The position numbers and the translations under genes are program-made. Positions 20,110-28,470 of a DNA stretch of 64,000 bases are shown piece after piece. Numbering within the stretch: the stretch's first letter is position 1; every line of letters begins with the position of its first letter. Under the pieces are notes generated by a model. The model was not told the DNA's origin. It ran no database searches and saw only the letters and a program-made list of their open reading frames with translations. This stretch comes from Actinomyces trachealis (GTDB lineage Bacteria; Actinomycetota; Actinomycetes; Actinomycetales; Actinomycetaceae). The DNA is taken from positions 310,001 to 374,000 of the forward strand of contig NZ_CP065027.1 in assembly GCF_015711475.1 (NCBI RefSeq), given 5' to 3'.

Positions 20110-20536
20110 GGTTCTGAGCCTTCTGGAAACCGGAGACAATAGAGGACTTGAGGGTCTCAGCGCTGGTCTTTAGGCCCTCCTGCGGGGCAGGCATGGACGC
20201 CTTACCCGCCTTGAGCCTCTTAGAGCCGATCAGGCCCAGGATCGCCGCAATGACCAGCAGCACAACAGCGACGATGAGTTTGCCTGCCCACAGCGGTAGG
20301 AACTCGCCAATGCCTTGGGCGGCGGAATCAAACAGGAACCCGAGGGCATACAGGGCAACGACGGCGGCGCCTGCCAGGAGACCTGCGCCCAGGCCCATCT
20401 GGATGCCCATGACCTTGGCTTTGGCTTTGGCAAGGTCAAGCTCGCCGTGAATCAGGCCGGAGATGTTTTCAGAGATTCGGGCAACCAACTCACCAAGTGT
20501 CGGCTGGGGGGTGGGGGGAGTGGTGTGATGTGACAC
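20102..20536 (-). CDS. Phage-holin-3-like family membrane protein (not phage)
   Basis: The 144-aa protein shows the Phage_holin_3_6-like pattern: an N-terminal amphipathic helix (TLGELVARISENISGLIHGE, then LDLAKAK), two adjacent transmembrane helices (about residues 48-73 and 83-103), and a Lys-rich C-terminus. In actinobacteria this family is chromosomal and usually sits with DUF3618 proteins, as here. The name reflects sequence similarity, not lytic function. I chose the GTG at 20536 because the conserved N-helix begins a few residues later; the frame runs open to 20644 with unlikely residues. It is the first gene of the three-gene operon. Confidence 0.75.
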   Translation of the reverse strand: MSHHTTPPTPQPTLGELVARISENISGLIHGELDLAKAKAKVMGIQMGLGAGLLAGAAVVALYALGFLFDSAAQGIGEFLPLWAGKLIVAVVLLVIAAILGLIGSKRLKAGKASMPAPQEGLKTSAETLKSSIVSGFQKAQNHE

Positions 20537-20716
20537 GATCTCGACTTTCTTGGGAGACGCGTTGACGGCGCAATGGGGGCCGGGCAACAGAATCTCACAC
20601 GCCCGGCCGCTTTGGCAGCGCAACCAGGCTACCCGTGCGGGCAATTTCCCGCTGAGCGAGAACGAGCACTTTCGGTGCGTGCTGAGAGGGGGGAGCAGGT
20701 GGTCAGGGCTGCGGCG

Positions 20717-21979
20717 TCAGTTAGTCAGCTGGGCTTTCAGGGCGAGGACGCGCGCGACTGCCGTGTCCACCTGCGCTGCGAAATCCGTGTCCGCCTGCGC
20801 GGCCGCCACCAAGGCAGCGGCCATCTCACTTATCTGCCACGGCGCCCCGGAGGCCAGCACGATGTCGCAGCCAGCCCGCACCGCCGCCACAGTCCGCTCC
20901 CCGGGTGGCCAGCCGGAGAGCTGCGCCGCAGCGGAGACGTCATCGGTGATAACCACGCCGCTGAAACCGAGCTTGCCGCGCAGCAGGTCAGTGACCACCG
21001 CCTTGGAGAACGCCGCCGGTAAGGAACCGTCAATCAGCGTGTAGTAGGCGGAGGAAACCATCACCACCCGCCTGCTGGAAGCCTTGGCCAACTCCGCGAA
21101 CAACGCCACCGCTGGGTCCTCCGGGCCAGTCACAGAGTCGGTCACCCCCGAGGACACGTCCGTGTTATCAATCACGCGTCCCAGGCCCGGGAAATGTTTG
21201 AGCGTGGGGATGACCCCACCTTGCTCCATGCCAGAAGCAAAAGCCTCCACGCCAGCCCGGACGGTTGTCAAGTCGTGCCCGTACTCGCGCCCAAAGGCCC
21301 CAATTGGTGCGTTGGTGCCCGGGTCGGCCAGGTCCACCAGGTCTGCTGTAGGCGCCAGGTTCATATTCACCCCGGCGGCCGCCAGCTCCTGCGCCCAACC
21401 GGCTGCCGTCGCGGTCAACCCCACTCCCTGCGCGCCTTGGTCAACTGCAGCGGGCATCCGGGAGAAACCAGCGCCGCGCAGCACCTGCACCGTCCCACCC
21501 TCCTGGTCGGTGGAGACCAGCAGCGGCGTCGAGCGTGCAGGTTCCAGACCTGCCAGCGCCTGCAGAGAGTCGACGACGCTGCGTGTGGCCGCCGCCCCCG
21601 CCTCCGAGCGCCCGGAGAGGAACACGCCACCCACATGCAAGTCAGTAATCGCGGAGGTGACGATCCCCGAGGCCGCAGTCGCATCCGTGCCCACCATCAA
21701 CAGCTGGCCGACCTTCCGCTCCAGACTCCAACCCGCCAAAGCCGTGGCGGCGGTCGGGGTGGGGCTGGGCAGGGATGACGGCGTCGGGACGGAGGTGCTT
21801 GCAGCCACTGTGGGGCTGGGTTGCGAGGTGGTGGGCGCCGTCGTCGTGGGGGCGGAGGCGGCGGCGCCCGCCCCAGCCGAACCGTCAGCCTTGCCGCAGG
21901 CCGCCAGTGCGGCCGAACTCAAGGAGACGGCCAGGAGCGTGCGGCGGGAAGGGTGTACAACTCGGCGAGGCGGGCGCAT
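20717..21979 (-). CDS. GH3-family lipoprotein, beta-N-acetylhexosaminidase-like
   Basis: The 420-aa exported protein has a twin-Arg-containing signal (PSRRTLLAVSLSSAALAAC) with an LAAC lipobox, so it is probably a lipoprotein. A Thr/Ser/Pro-rich linker (about residues 35-80) precedes the GH3 N-terminal barrel. Motifs include VGQLLMVG, VSTDQEGG, NLAPTADLVD, TLKHFPGLGR and GVVITDDVSA (the Asp nucleophile is expected in TDD). NagZ-type enzymes use an Asp-His dyad in the loop after KHFPG. The equivalent loop here (IDNTDVSSGVTD) has no His, so catalysis may differ. It is probably a peptidoglycan or muropeptide glycosidase. It is encoded between the MacB-like ABC genes and the holin operon. Confidence 0.85.
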   Translation of the reverse strand: MRPPRRVVHPSRRTLLAVSLSSAALAACGKADGSAGAGAAASAPTTTAPTTSQPSPTVAASTSVPTPSSLPSPTPTAATALAGWSLERKVGQLLMVGTDATAASGIVTSAITDLHVGGVFLSGRSEAGAAATRSVVDSLQALAGLEPARSTPLLVSTDQEGGTVQVLRGAGFSRMPAAVDQGAQGVGLTATAAGWAQELAAAGVNMNLAPTADLVDLADPGTNAPIGAFGREYGHDLTTVRAGVEAFASGMEQGGVIPTLKHFPGLGRVIDNTDVSSGVTDSVTGPEDPAVALFAELAKASSRRVVMVSSAYYTLIDGSLPAAFSKAVVTDLLRGKLGFSGVVITDDVSAAAQLSGWPPGERTVAAVRAGCDIVLASGAPWQISEMAAALVAAAQADTDFAAQVDTAVARVLALKAQLTN

Positions 21980-22034
21980 GAGTACCTCAATTTTCGCTTG
22001 GCGTCAGGGACAGGCCACCGGGCACAGAGGTGGC

Positions 22035-24620
22035 TCACTCAGTGGCGATCGCCTCCAGCACGGGCAGGCGCGTGGCCCTCAGGGCGGGCCACAAGGCAGC
22101 CAGCACACCCACCACCACGGAGGTGATGACCATGCCGATCAACTGGCCCCAGGGGATCACGAGCACGCTCAAACCCTGGTCTGCCAGGTACGAGCGTAAC
22201 GCCGACGCCAGCAGGAGCCCAGTACCCGCACCCAGCACCGTGCCATAAACCGCCGTGAGCACCGACTCGATCATGATGACCCCCGCCAACTGGGAACGGC
22301 CCAGACCCACAGCACGCATGAGCCCGATCTCCCGGGTCCGCTCAGATACGGAGAGCACCAGCGTGTTCACGATCCCCAGGATCGCGATGGCGATGGACAG
22401 GCCCAGCAGCGCGTAGAGCACGGCGAGCATCTGGTTGGCCTGCTGCCCGGCCTGGCTGGAAATCTCCTTGGAGTCGCGCACCTGGTAGATGAAGGACGGG
22501 GCCACAATCTCTTGGGCCTCCTTGCGCACCCGCTCCAAGTCCGCCTGGCTGGAACCGTCCTTGAGAGTCAGCAGCATGCCGTGCGGGTTGGCCAGGACCT
22601 GGGCGGGGTCAGCAATGCTGGAGCCCGTCAGGTCACCGACCTTTGCGGACACGCCAGCGGACACGTAGAAGCTTGCTAGCACGCCTTTGGGATCGGCCAC
22701 GCCGCACACCGTCACGGTGGTGCTGCCGCCAGGGCCGGTGAGGTTGATCTGGTCGCCTTCCTTGAAACCAGTGGTCTTCAGGGCGACGGCGTGCGTGTCA
22801 TCGACGCAGGTCATGGCACCGGACACAAACTTGGCGTCCCACGCCCGTTGGTACCTGGGCGGGTCAATGGCCGCCAGGACCGTGCGAGCCTGCTTCCCGT
22901 CCGGGCCGGTGCCACCGACGACGCTCACGTGGAACGGGCTGACCTCAGCGACGCCGTCGAGCTTGCTGATCTTCTCCACGTACTCGGGAGGGATCGCGAT
23001 CGTCTGCGTATTGCTGGCGGAGGTCACCATCAGATCAGCCTTCATGGAGGAGTTGACGATGTCCTTGATGGACTCCTGCATGGAGGCGGCCACCGTGGCG
23101 CCAGCGCTGACCAGGGCCACACCAATGAGCAGCGCCGCAGAGGTCGCGGCGGTACGGCGCGGCGCCGCCACCACGTTGCGCGTGCCCAGGCGCCCGGAGG
23201 GGCGCAACAGCCGCAGCGGCAGCCCCAGCACGGTCACCACCGGTCTGGACAGGGCGGGGGAGGACACCAGCAGCCCCAGCAGCAAAAGGCCAGCACCGGC
23301 GCCCAACACCGGCCCACGCCGGTCCAGGTCCTCCAGCTTCCAGGCGGCGATCACGCCCGCCAGGCCAGCAGCCGTCAGCAGCAGTCCCAGTACGGTGCGT
23401 AGCACCAAGGACTGCTCGCGGGCGCCAGAGACCTGCCGCATGGCCTCCACCGGCGCGGTCAGAGCGGCGTCGCGGGCGGGCAGCAGCGCCCCCACGACCG
23501 TAACCAGCACACCCACCGCGATCGACGTCGTGATGATGGTGCTGGTCATGGGCACGCCGCCGGGCAGGGGCATACCGCCAGCCTCCAGGACCGCCACCAG
23601 CAGGCGCGTCAGGCCCGCACCGCACAACACCCCCAGCGCCGAGCCCAGCAGCCCGATAACCACAGCCTGCAGCAGCACCGTGAGGAACACGGAGAGAGTG
23701 GATGCCCCCACGGCCCGCAGCAGCGCGAACTCCTTCTGCCGCTGCCGCACGCTCATGGCGAAGGTGTTCATGATGATGAAGGAGCCCACGAACATGGCCA
23801 ACACCACGAAGACCAGCAGGAAGGTCTGCACGTAGCCGAGAATCTGCTCGATGAGCTGATTTTGCTCATCGACCTCCTCGACGCGGGTGCGCACCTGCGT
23901 GCCAGAGGGCACAGCGGCGGACACAGCCTCCTTCACCTTAGCGACCTCGTAGCCTTCAGCCACCTGGACCTCTACCGAGTCGATCTTGCCGTCCGGGGCA
24001 GCAACCGGGACGAGCCACTCCGGGTCCATGCCCACCAGCACAGCCCCCGCCATCGAGGTGCCATAGTTGAACTCGCCAACCACCTCAACCTCACGGGGCG
24101 TGCCCAGGGCGACGATATGCGTCTTGTCCCCCACCTTCAGGCCGGAGCGGCGCAGAGCCTCAGACTCCAAGGCGATCTGGTCCCCACCCTGGGGATTGGT
24201 GCCCGAGACCGTAGTTCTGCCACGCTGTCCCGCAAAGAGAGGCATGGCAATGGAAGGGGCACCCGTGGTTGAGACCGGCGCCTTGTCAGCGCCCACAAGG
24301 GTCACGTTCAGGCTGACAAAGGGGTGCGCGACTGCCACGCCCTCAACCTGCTTGAGCTGGTCCACCAGTGAGGCGTCCACGGGGTTGCGCAGCACCCCGC
24401 CCACGGAGCTGTCCTGGTTCGAGTTACTCTGCACCTTGGGGCCGGAGACGTACAGGTCTGCGGTCATGGTGGAGGCGGTCAAGGCGGAGAAGGTGTCAGA
24501 CAGGACCCCGCGCAGCGCCAGCGTGCCTGAGAGGAAGGTCACCCCCAGCACCACCGCCAAGGCGGTAAGGAGGAACTGCCTCAGGTGCGTCCGCAGTGAG
24601 CGCAGGGCGACCCGGGTCAT
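22035..24620 (-). CDS. MacB/LolC-type ABC transporter permease (two FtsX domains)
   Basis: The 861-aa integral membrane protein has an N-terminal helix (about residues 15-37), a large extracytoplasmic MacB-like domain (to about 260), and a first FtsX domain with three helices. Two further mid-protein helices, a second extracellular domain and a C-terminal FtsX domain of three helices follow. Its FtsX segments include NTFAMSVRQRQKEFALLRAVGA and NTLVLSVSERTREIGLMRAVG. The layout matches Gram-positive lipoprotein, antimicrobial-peptide or drug transporters that act mechanically rather than as classical pumps. The start overlaps the ATPase stop (ATGA). The substrate cannot be inferred. Confidence 0.9.
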   Translation of the reverse strand: MTRVALRSLRTHLRQFLLTALAVVLGVTFLSGTLALRGVLSDTFSALTASTMTADLYVSGPKVQSNSNQDSSVGGVLRNPVDASLVDQLKQVEGVAVAHPFVSLNVTLVGADKAPVSTTGAPSIAMPLFAGQRGRTTVSGTNPQGGDQIALESEALRRSGLKVGDKTHIVALGTPREVEVVGEFNYGTSMAGAVLVGMDPEWLVPVAAPDGKIDSVEVQVAEGYEVAKVKEAVSAAVPSGTQVRTRVEEVDEQNQLIEQILGYVQTFLLVFVVLAMFVGSFIIMNTFAMSVRQRQKEFALLRAVGASTLSVFLTVLLQAVVIGLLGSALGVLCGAGLTRLLVAVLEAGGMPLPGGVPMTSTIITTSIAVGVLVTVVGALLPARDAALTAPVEAMRQVSGAREQSLVLRTVLGLLLTAAGLAGVIAAWKLEDLDRRGPVLGAGAGLLLLGLLVSSPALSRPVVTVLGLPLRLLRPSGRLGTRNVVAAPRRTAATSAALLIGVALVSAGATVAASMQESIKDIVNSSMKADLMVTSASNTQTIAIPPEYVEKISKLDGVAEVSPFHVSVVGGTGPDGKQARTVLAAIDPPRYQRAWDAKFVSGAMTCVDDTHAVALKTTGFKEGDQINLTGPGGSTTVTVCGVADPKGVLASFYVSAGVSAKVGDLTGSSIADPAQVLANPHGMLLTLKDGSSQADLERVRKEAQEIVAPSFIYQVRDSKEISSQAGQQANQMLAVLYALLGLSIAIAILGIVNTLVLSVSERTREIGLMRAVGLGRSQLAGVIMIESVLTAVYGTVLGAGTGLLLASALRSYLADQGLSVLVIPWGQLIGMVITSVVVGVLAALWPALRATRLPVLEAIATE

Positions 24621-25540
24621 GCCTGCCGCCCAGTGTTCGTGCTGTTGGGGGCGGCGTCGTTCACGACGCTGGCGGGGGACTGGCGAGTGGCGGTGTGGTT
24701 ACCCACAGGGCTTGCACCCTCCTGTGCCTCAGCAACCGACGCCGTCGGCTCTGCCAACGCACGCAGGGCGTCCAGCACCCGGTCCTGGTCCGGGCTATCC
24801 ATCTGCGCCACCACCTTGCCGTCCCGCAGGAACAACACCGTGTCCGCCCAGGCGGCAGCCTCCGGCTCGTGAGTCACCATGACCACCGACTGCCCCAGCT
24901 GGTCCACGCTCTCACGCAGCACGCGCAGCACCTGCCGGGTGGCGTGGGAGTCCAGGTTGCCGGTGGGCTCGTCCGCGAACACCACCGCCGGTTTGCCCAC
25001 CAGGGCGCGAGCACAGGCCACGCGCTGAACCTGGCCACCGGATAGCTCAGCGGGCCGGTGGCTTAACCGCTCACGCAGACCGACGGCGTCGATCACGCGG
25101 TCAAAATGGGTGCTGTCTACCTTGCGGCGGGCAATGTCTAGCGGGAGTGTGATGTTCTCCTCAGCGGTCAGGGAGGGCACCAGGTTGAATGCCTGGAACA
25201 CGAAGCCGATGCGCTCGCGGCGCAGCTTGGTCAGGCGACGCTGGCTCATGGAGGAGATGACGTCCCCGTCCAGGTCGATGGTGCCTGAGGTGGCGGTTTC
25301 CAGGCCAGCCAGGCAGTGCATGAGGGTGGATTTGCCGGAGCCGGAGGGGCCCATGATGGCGGTGAAGTGGCCGCGTTCTAGGCTCACGTCCACGCTGTCC
25401 AGGGCCTTGACGGCGTTGTCCCCACGCCCGTAGACCTTGGTCAGGTTTCTGGCGGTGACGACGGCGTCAGCGGCGGGGGTGTGAGCGGTCAACCCTTGGG
25501 GTCGGGGACTAGGGGTGACAGCGGCAGCAGTAGTAGGCAT
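24617..25540 (-). CDS. ABC transporter ATP-binding protein (MacB/LolD type)
   Basis: The 307-aa ATPase partner of the 861-aa permease. Walker A is GPSGSGKST, the Q-loop lies in FVFQAFNLVPSLTAEEN, the signature is LSGGQVQRVACARAL, Walker B is VVFADEPTGNLD, and the H-loop is MVTHEPEAA. Both termini carry Ala/Thr/Pro-rich extensions (30 residues before TKVYG and about 35 at the end). The core is therefore a normal 220-residue domain. ATG 25540 is the first start. The 4-bp overlap with the permease indicates a two-gene operon. The intergenic region with the zincin gene upstream is only 89 bp. Confidence 0.92.
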   Translation of the reverse strand: MPTTAAAVTPSPRPQGLTAHTPAADAVVTARNLTKVYGRGDNAVKALDSVDVSLERGHFTAIMGPSGSGKSTLMHCLAGLETATSGTIDLDGDVISSMSQRRLTKLRRERIGFVFQAFNLVPSLTAEENITLPLDIARRKVDSTHFDRVIDAVGLRERLSHRPAELSGGQVQRVACARALVGKPAVVFADEPTGNLDSHATRQVLRVLRESVDQLGQSVVMVTHEPEAAAWADTVLFLRDGKVVAQMDSPDQDRVLDALRALAEPTASVAEAQEGASPVGNHTATRQSPASVVNDAAPNSTNTGRQA

Positions 25541-25629
25541 GCGGTCAGTGTGGCATGGGGGTCTGACATGCTGCTATCCGGGAAGGCCCCTAGGTGAGGT
25601 GGGGGTAGTTGGGGCGGCGCCTGCGCTAC

Positions 25630-26022
25630 CTACTCCCAGCCGAGTTCGTGCAGGCGGGCGTCGTCCACACCAAAGTGGTGCGCCACCTCATGGATGACGG
25701 TCACCGCGATCTCGTCAATGAGTTCCTCGTGCGTGCGGCACCAGCGGGAGAGTGGACCCACGAAGATCAGTACCCGGTCAGGCAGGACCAGGTTCCAGGA
25801 CTCGTCCCGTTCGGTCAGCGGTGTGCCCTCGTACAGGCCTAGGAGGGTGGGTAGGCCGTCCTCGTCGTAGTCCTCCTCCGTGAGCTGGTCAGGCTCCGGC
25901 TCGTCCTGGACCACAAAGACCACGTTGTCCATCGCCTGCGCCAGCTCGTCTGGGATGAGGGCCAGGGCGTCGCTGACGGCGGCGTCGAACTCAGCCTCTG
26001 TGAGGTGTACGGGTGGGGTCAT
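25630..26022 (-). CDS. Zincin-like metallopeptidase family protein
   Basis: The 130-aa small metalloprotease-like protein (zincin, formerly DUF1025) has its zinc motif HEVAHHFG near the C-terminus (about residues 112-119). This is preceded by the typical LPDRVLIFVGPL segment and an acidic stretch EEDYDEDGLPTLLGLYEG. The HEVAHH motif with downstream Asp is standard for the family. No signal peptide is present, so it is cytoplasmic. The substrate is unknown. The ATG at 26022 follows a short leader region before the tRNA cluster. Confidence 0.9.
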   Translation of the reverse strand: MTPPVHLTEAEFDAAVSDALALIPDELAQAMDNVVFVVQDEPEPDQLTEEDYDEDGLPTLLGLYEGTPLTERDESWNLVLPDRVLIFVGPLSRWCRTHEELIDEIAVTVIHEVAHHFGVDDARLHELGWE

Positions 26023-26157
26023 GGGGCCAGCCTGCCACGAGTCAGGTGCACTAAGTGGCCACGCCAGAAGGATTGTGGCTGTTGGGGCCTGGGTTGCCGC
26101 CGTCAGTTGCGCTGGTCTGGTGAGTTGGCCTGGTGAGTAGGGTCACGCGCGAGCGAT

Positions 26158-26187
26158 TTGCGTGCCTTGCGTTAGGGCCAATATGGT
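26158..26187 (+). promoter_or_regulatory. Candidate promoter of tRNA-Glu
   Basis: TTGCGT (26158-26163) and TATGGT (26182-26187) are spaced by 18 nt and end 40 bp upstream of the tRNA-Glu gene. The match to the sigma-70 consensus is moderate. Confidence 0.35.
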
Positions 26188-26227
26188 TCTTTCTGGTTCG
26201 AGGCGCGACGACGCCAAGGCCTGAGGG

Positions 26228-26300
26228 GCCCCCATCGTCTAGCGGCCCAGGACCCCGCCCTTTCACGGCGGTAGCACGGGTTCGAATCCCGTTGGGGGTA
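26228..26300 (+). tRNA. tRNA-Glu (anticodon TTC)
   Basis: A 73-nt cloverleaf. Acceptor GCCCCCA (26228-26234) pairs with TGGGGGT (26293-26299), discriminator A. Anticodon loop CTTTCAC gives TTC. T-arm GGGTTCGAATCCC is canonical. CCA is not encoded. Confidence 0.95.
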
Positions 26301-26340
26301 CGGATCATGCAGGTGATCCCGGCAGTTTGCCGAACAGTAT

Positions 26341-26414
26341 GGCCTTGTGGCGCAGTTGGTTAGCGCGCCGCCCTGTCACGGCGGAGGTCGCGGGTTCAAG
26401 TCCCGTCAAGGTCG
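26341..26414 (+). tRNA. tRNA-Asp (anticodon GTC), copy 1
   Basis: A 74-nt cloverleaf with acceptor GGCCTTG / CAAGGTC, anticodon loop CTGTCAC giving GTC, T-arm GGGTTCAAGTCCC and discriminator G. It is identical to copy 2 at 26753-26826. Confidence 0.95.
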
Positions 26415-26465
26415 CGGATCACGGCCCGGTCGGTTCCTATGAGCTGGTCGGGCCGGATACTCCCA

Positions 26466-26538
26466 GGCTCTGTAGCTCAGTTGGTAGAGCGTTCGACTGA
26501 AAATCGAAAGGTCACCGGATCGACGCCGGTCGGAGCCA
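26466..26538 (+). tRNA. tRNA-Phe (anticodon GAA), copy 1
   Basis: A 73-nt cloverleaf with acceptor GGCTCTG / CGGAGCC, anticodon GAA in CTGAAAATC, and discriminator A. It is identical to copy 2 at 26875-26947. Confidence 0.95.
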
Positions 26539-26545
26539 CGACGTA

Positions 26546-26572
26546 GGACCCGCACCCATAAGGTGCGGGTCC
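26546..26572 (+). terminator. Terminator after first tRNA group
   Basis: GGACCCGCACC (26546-26556) / GGTGCGGGTCC (26562-26572), a perfect 11-bp stem with a 5-nt loop, 7 nt after tRNA-Phe copy 1. Confidence 0.7.
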
Positions 26573-26707
26573 TCGTCACGTCTGGGGGTTGGGGTGTCCA
26601 GGCCAGGCAGTGCTGGATGGGGGTGCCGGGTCAGGGGGTGCTCTTGAGTGCGCCTGCGGCAGTGCGGACAGCGTGGTTGTGCTCCAGTTCGTGTGACGCA
26701 CTCCTGA

Positions 26708-26735
26708 TTGACTCGCAGCGCCGGTCCGGTAAAGT
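26708..26735 (+). promoter_or_regulatory. Promoter of second tRNA-Asp/Phe pair
   Basis: TTGACT (26708-26713) and TAAAGT (26730-26735) with a 16-nt spacer end 17 bp before tRNA-Asp copy 2. This is a good sigma-70-type match and implies the second pair is transcribed independently. Confidence 0.6.
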
Positions 26736-26752
26736 CAGCGCTTGCTGAACAT

Positions 26753-26826
26753 GGCCTTGTGGCGCAGTTGGTTAGCGCGCCGCCCTGTCACGGCGGAGGT
26801 CGCGGGTTCAAGTCCCGTCAAGGTCG
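26753..26826 (+). tRNA. tRNA-Asp (anticodon GTC), copy 2
   Basis: Identical in all 74 positions to copy 1. It has its own promoter upstream and is followed after 48 bp by tRNA-Phe copy 2. Confidence 0.95.
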
Positions 26827-26874
26827 CGGAAGCAGATCGGCTCGGTCAGCAATGGCCGGGCCGAGTGTGTCCAC

Positions 26875-26947
26875 GGCTCTGTAGCTCAGTTGGTAGAGCG
26901 TTCGACTGAAAATCGAAAGGTCACCGGATCGACGCCGGTCGGAGCCA
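26875..26947 (+). tRNA. tRNA-Phe (anticodon GAA), copy 2
   Basis: Identical to copy 1 (acceptor GGCTCTG / CGGAGCC, anticodon GAA). A terminator hairpin follows. Confidence 0.95.
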
Positions 26948-26953
26948 CTGCGA

Positions 26954-26984
26954 AAGGCCCGGGTCCCACAAGGACCCGGGCCTT
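26954..26984 (+). terminator. Terminator after second tRNA group
   Basis: AAGGCCCGGGTCC (26954-26966) / GGACCCGGGCCTT (26972-26984), a perfect 13-bp stem with a 5-nt loop, followed by CGCTCGTCC. Confidence 0.75.
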
Positions 26985-27022
26985 CGCTCGTCCTCGGCGC
27001 CGTGGCCTAGCGCCGTGCGGGG

Positions 27023-28075
27023 TCAGCGCCCCTGGTTGCGGCGCATCTGCGCGATCGTCGAGATGACGGCAGCGATCCCGCCGAAGAGGACACCTGCCAC
27101 CGGCCAGACCACCCAGCTTGTCGTCCACGCGTCGAGGGTGAAGGACCAGACGAGGTAGATGACAATGGTGAGTGGCCAGTAGGCGGAGGCGATGATGCCT
27201 ATGACGTCGTCCGTGTTGTGCCAGTTCTCTGGGGCGTTGCCGGGCCGCCCCTGCTCGACCAGTGCCGCGTGGGTCGAGGCCGCCCAGTTCGTTGGCAGGA
27301 AGATCCACAGGCCCAGCGCGACAAGCGCCAGCGTGAGGGCCGCACCGAAGGACGAGTAGTCGTGGTGTCCGGGCATCTCGGACAGGATGCCGGTGCTCAC
27401 CAGCGGGATCGCGGCGATGATCCACAGGCCGACGGCCGTTGCCAGGGCGCGCGTGCGCGGGCCCTCGTGCTCCATACGCAGGCGCACCGCCCATGCTGAG
27501 ACGATCGGGTCCTGGGTGAAGTGACCGCTGAGCAGGTGCTGGATGCCCATGAAGGCCCGTCTGCGCCGGATGAGGATGAGCACGCCTGCCGCGATGAGGA
27601 CCAGCATGACTGGCAGCCCGATGAGGGTGGCTTCGGCCTCCGTGATGGCAAGCGGGCCCGCGCCTGCGGCCGCACCGGTCAGCGCGATGTGCGGGGCGGC
27701 AGCCAGGACGAGCAGGGCCACGGCATTGCCCAGGGGGCGGGCGGTGGTGCGTTTGGCCTCGGCCAGGGCCTGGGCCTCGGGCAGGGTGACGACGGGGAGG
27801 CCCGCGGTTCCTGCGCTGTTGGGCGTCGTGGAGCTCACTGCTGCCTGTGACTGATGAATGTCGGCAACAATGCCGAGGGTGGGCGCCAGCTCCTCGAGGT
27901 TTCCGAAGTCGGTGATGACGAGGCCGACGGCCTCGTTGTGGGTTTTGCCGGCGCTGATCGCGTCGGCGTAGGCGTCTTCCATCATGGCGCGCAGCTCGGC
28001 TTTTGCCTCGGCCAGGCGCGCTGTGTCGGGGTAGGGGGCGAACATGGCCTGCAGGAAGGTGTCGATGGCGTCCAT
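27023..28075 (-). CDS. Permease-prefix-domain membrane protein paired with PadR
   Basis: The 350-aa protein has an N-terminal helical 'permease prefix'-type domain (about residues 1-65), with the typical DAYADAISAGKTHNEAVGLV and DFGNLEELAP. A linker and then six or so transmembrane helices follow (clusters near 115-135, 145-165, 215-232, 245-268, 298-315 and 320-340). It overlaps the PadR gene by one base (TAATG), so the two are cotranscribed and translationally coupled. PadR-controlled genes of this type often respond to envelope or antimicrobial stress, but no substrate-binding or ATPase motif is present here. Confidence 0.75.
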   Translation of the reverse strand: MDAIDTFLQAMFAPYPDTARLAEAKAELRAMMEDAYADAISAGKTHNEAVGLVITDFGNLEELAPTLGIVADIHQSQAAVSSTTPNSAGTAGLPVVTLPEAQALAEAKRTTARPLGNAVALLVLAAAPHIALTGAAAGAGPLAITEAEATLIGLPVMLVLIAAGVLILIRRRRAFMGIQHLLSGHFTQDPIVSAWAVRLRMEHEGPRTRALATAVGLWIIAAIPLVSTGILSEMPGHHDYSSFGAALTLALVALGLWIFLPTNWAASTHAALVEQGRPGNAPENWHNTDDVIGIIASAYWPLTIVIYLVWSFTLDAWTTSWVVWPVAGVLFGGIAAVISTIAQMRRNQGR

Positions 28076-28413
28076 TAGGAGCGTCCTTTCTGGGGGAAAG
28101 CAAAGCGGTCAACGAGGTTCTTGGTGTCCTCCCACTCGGCGAGCTTGTCGCCCAGGTGGGTGGCTCCCTGGGAGGTCAGGCGGTAATAGGTGCGGGGCTT
28201 GCCGGAGCCGGAGACGTCCGCGAAGGTCTCAGTCAATCCGGCTGCCTCCAGCCGTTTGAGGGCGGTGTAGAGGGTGGTCTGCTTGATGCTGTAGGCCTCC
28301 CCGGAGACCTCTGAGATGGTCTTGGCCAGCTCGTAGGCGTAGGAGGGGTGACGCTGCAGCAAGGACAGGACGATCAGGTCGATGTACCCGCGTATGGCGT
28401 CTGCGCTGATCAT
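28075..28413 (-). CDS. PadR-family transcriptional regulator
   Basis: The 112-aa PadR-type winged-helix regulator has IDLIVLSLLQRHPSYAYELAK (recognition N-helix region), then IKQTTLYTALKRLEAAGL and KPRTYYRLTSQGATHL (wing). The short C-terminal part suits subfamily 2 PadR proteins. ATG 28413 has AGGAG 5 nt upstream on the coding strand. It is the first gene of a two-gene operon with the membrane protein, and an extended perfect palindrome sits 37 bp upstream of its start. Autoregulation through that site is the likely control. Confidence 0.92.
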   Translation of the reverse strand: MISADAIRGYIDLIVLSLLQRHPSYAYELAKTISEVSGEAYSIKQTTLYTALKRLEAAGLTETFADVSGSGKPRTYYRLTSQGATHLGDKLAEWEDTKNLVDRFAFPQKGRS

Positions 28414-28449
28414 CGGGGCTCCTGTCTGTCGAAGTTTCTTACGCCAAGC

Positions 28450-28470
28450 GTACTACGGCTGCCGTAGTAC
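28450..28470. promoter_or_regulatory. Probable PadR operator palindrome
   Basis: A perfect inverted repeat with 9-bp arms GTACTACGG / CCGTAGTAC and a 3-nt CTG centre. It lies 37 bp upstream of the PadR start, where the promoter of the PadR operon is expected. It matches the size of operators bound by PadR dimers. Confidence 0.7.

Noticed and set aside
20102..20536. Holin gene as sign of a prophage
   Set aside because: No other phage genes are nearby, and the same family is chromosomal with DUF3618 proteins in actinobacteria.
26228..26947. Possible CRISPR-like spaced repeats
   Set aside because: The repeated units are complete tRNA genes with cloverleaf pairing, not short direct repeats with uniform spacers.
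26886..28112. 408-codon minus-strand open frame
   Set aside because: It runs through a tRNA-Phe gene and overlaps the permease-prefix gene in another frame. Its Arg/Pro/His-rich product is typical of antisense or off-frame reading of GC-rich DNA.
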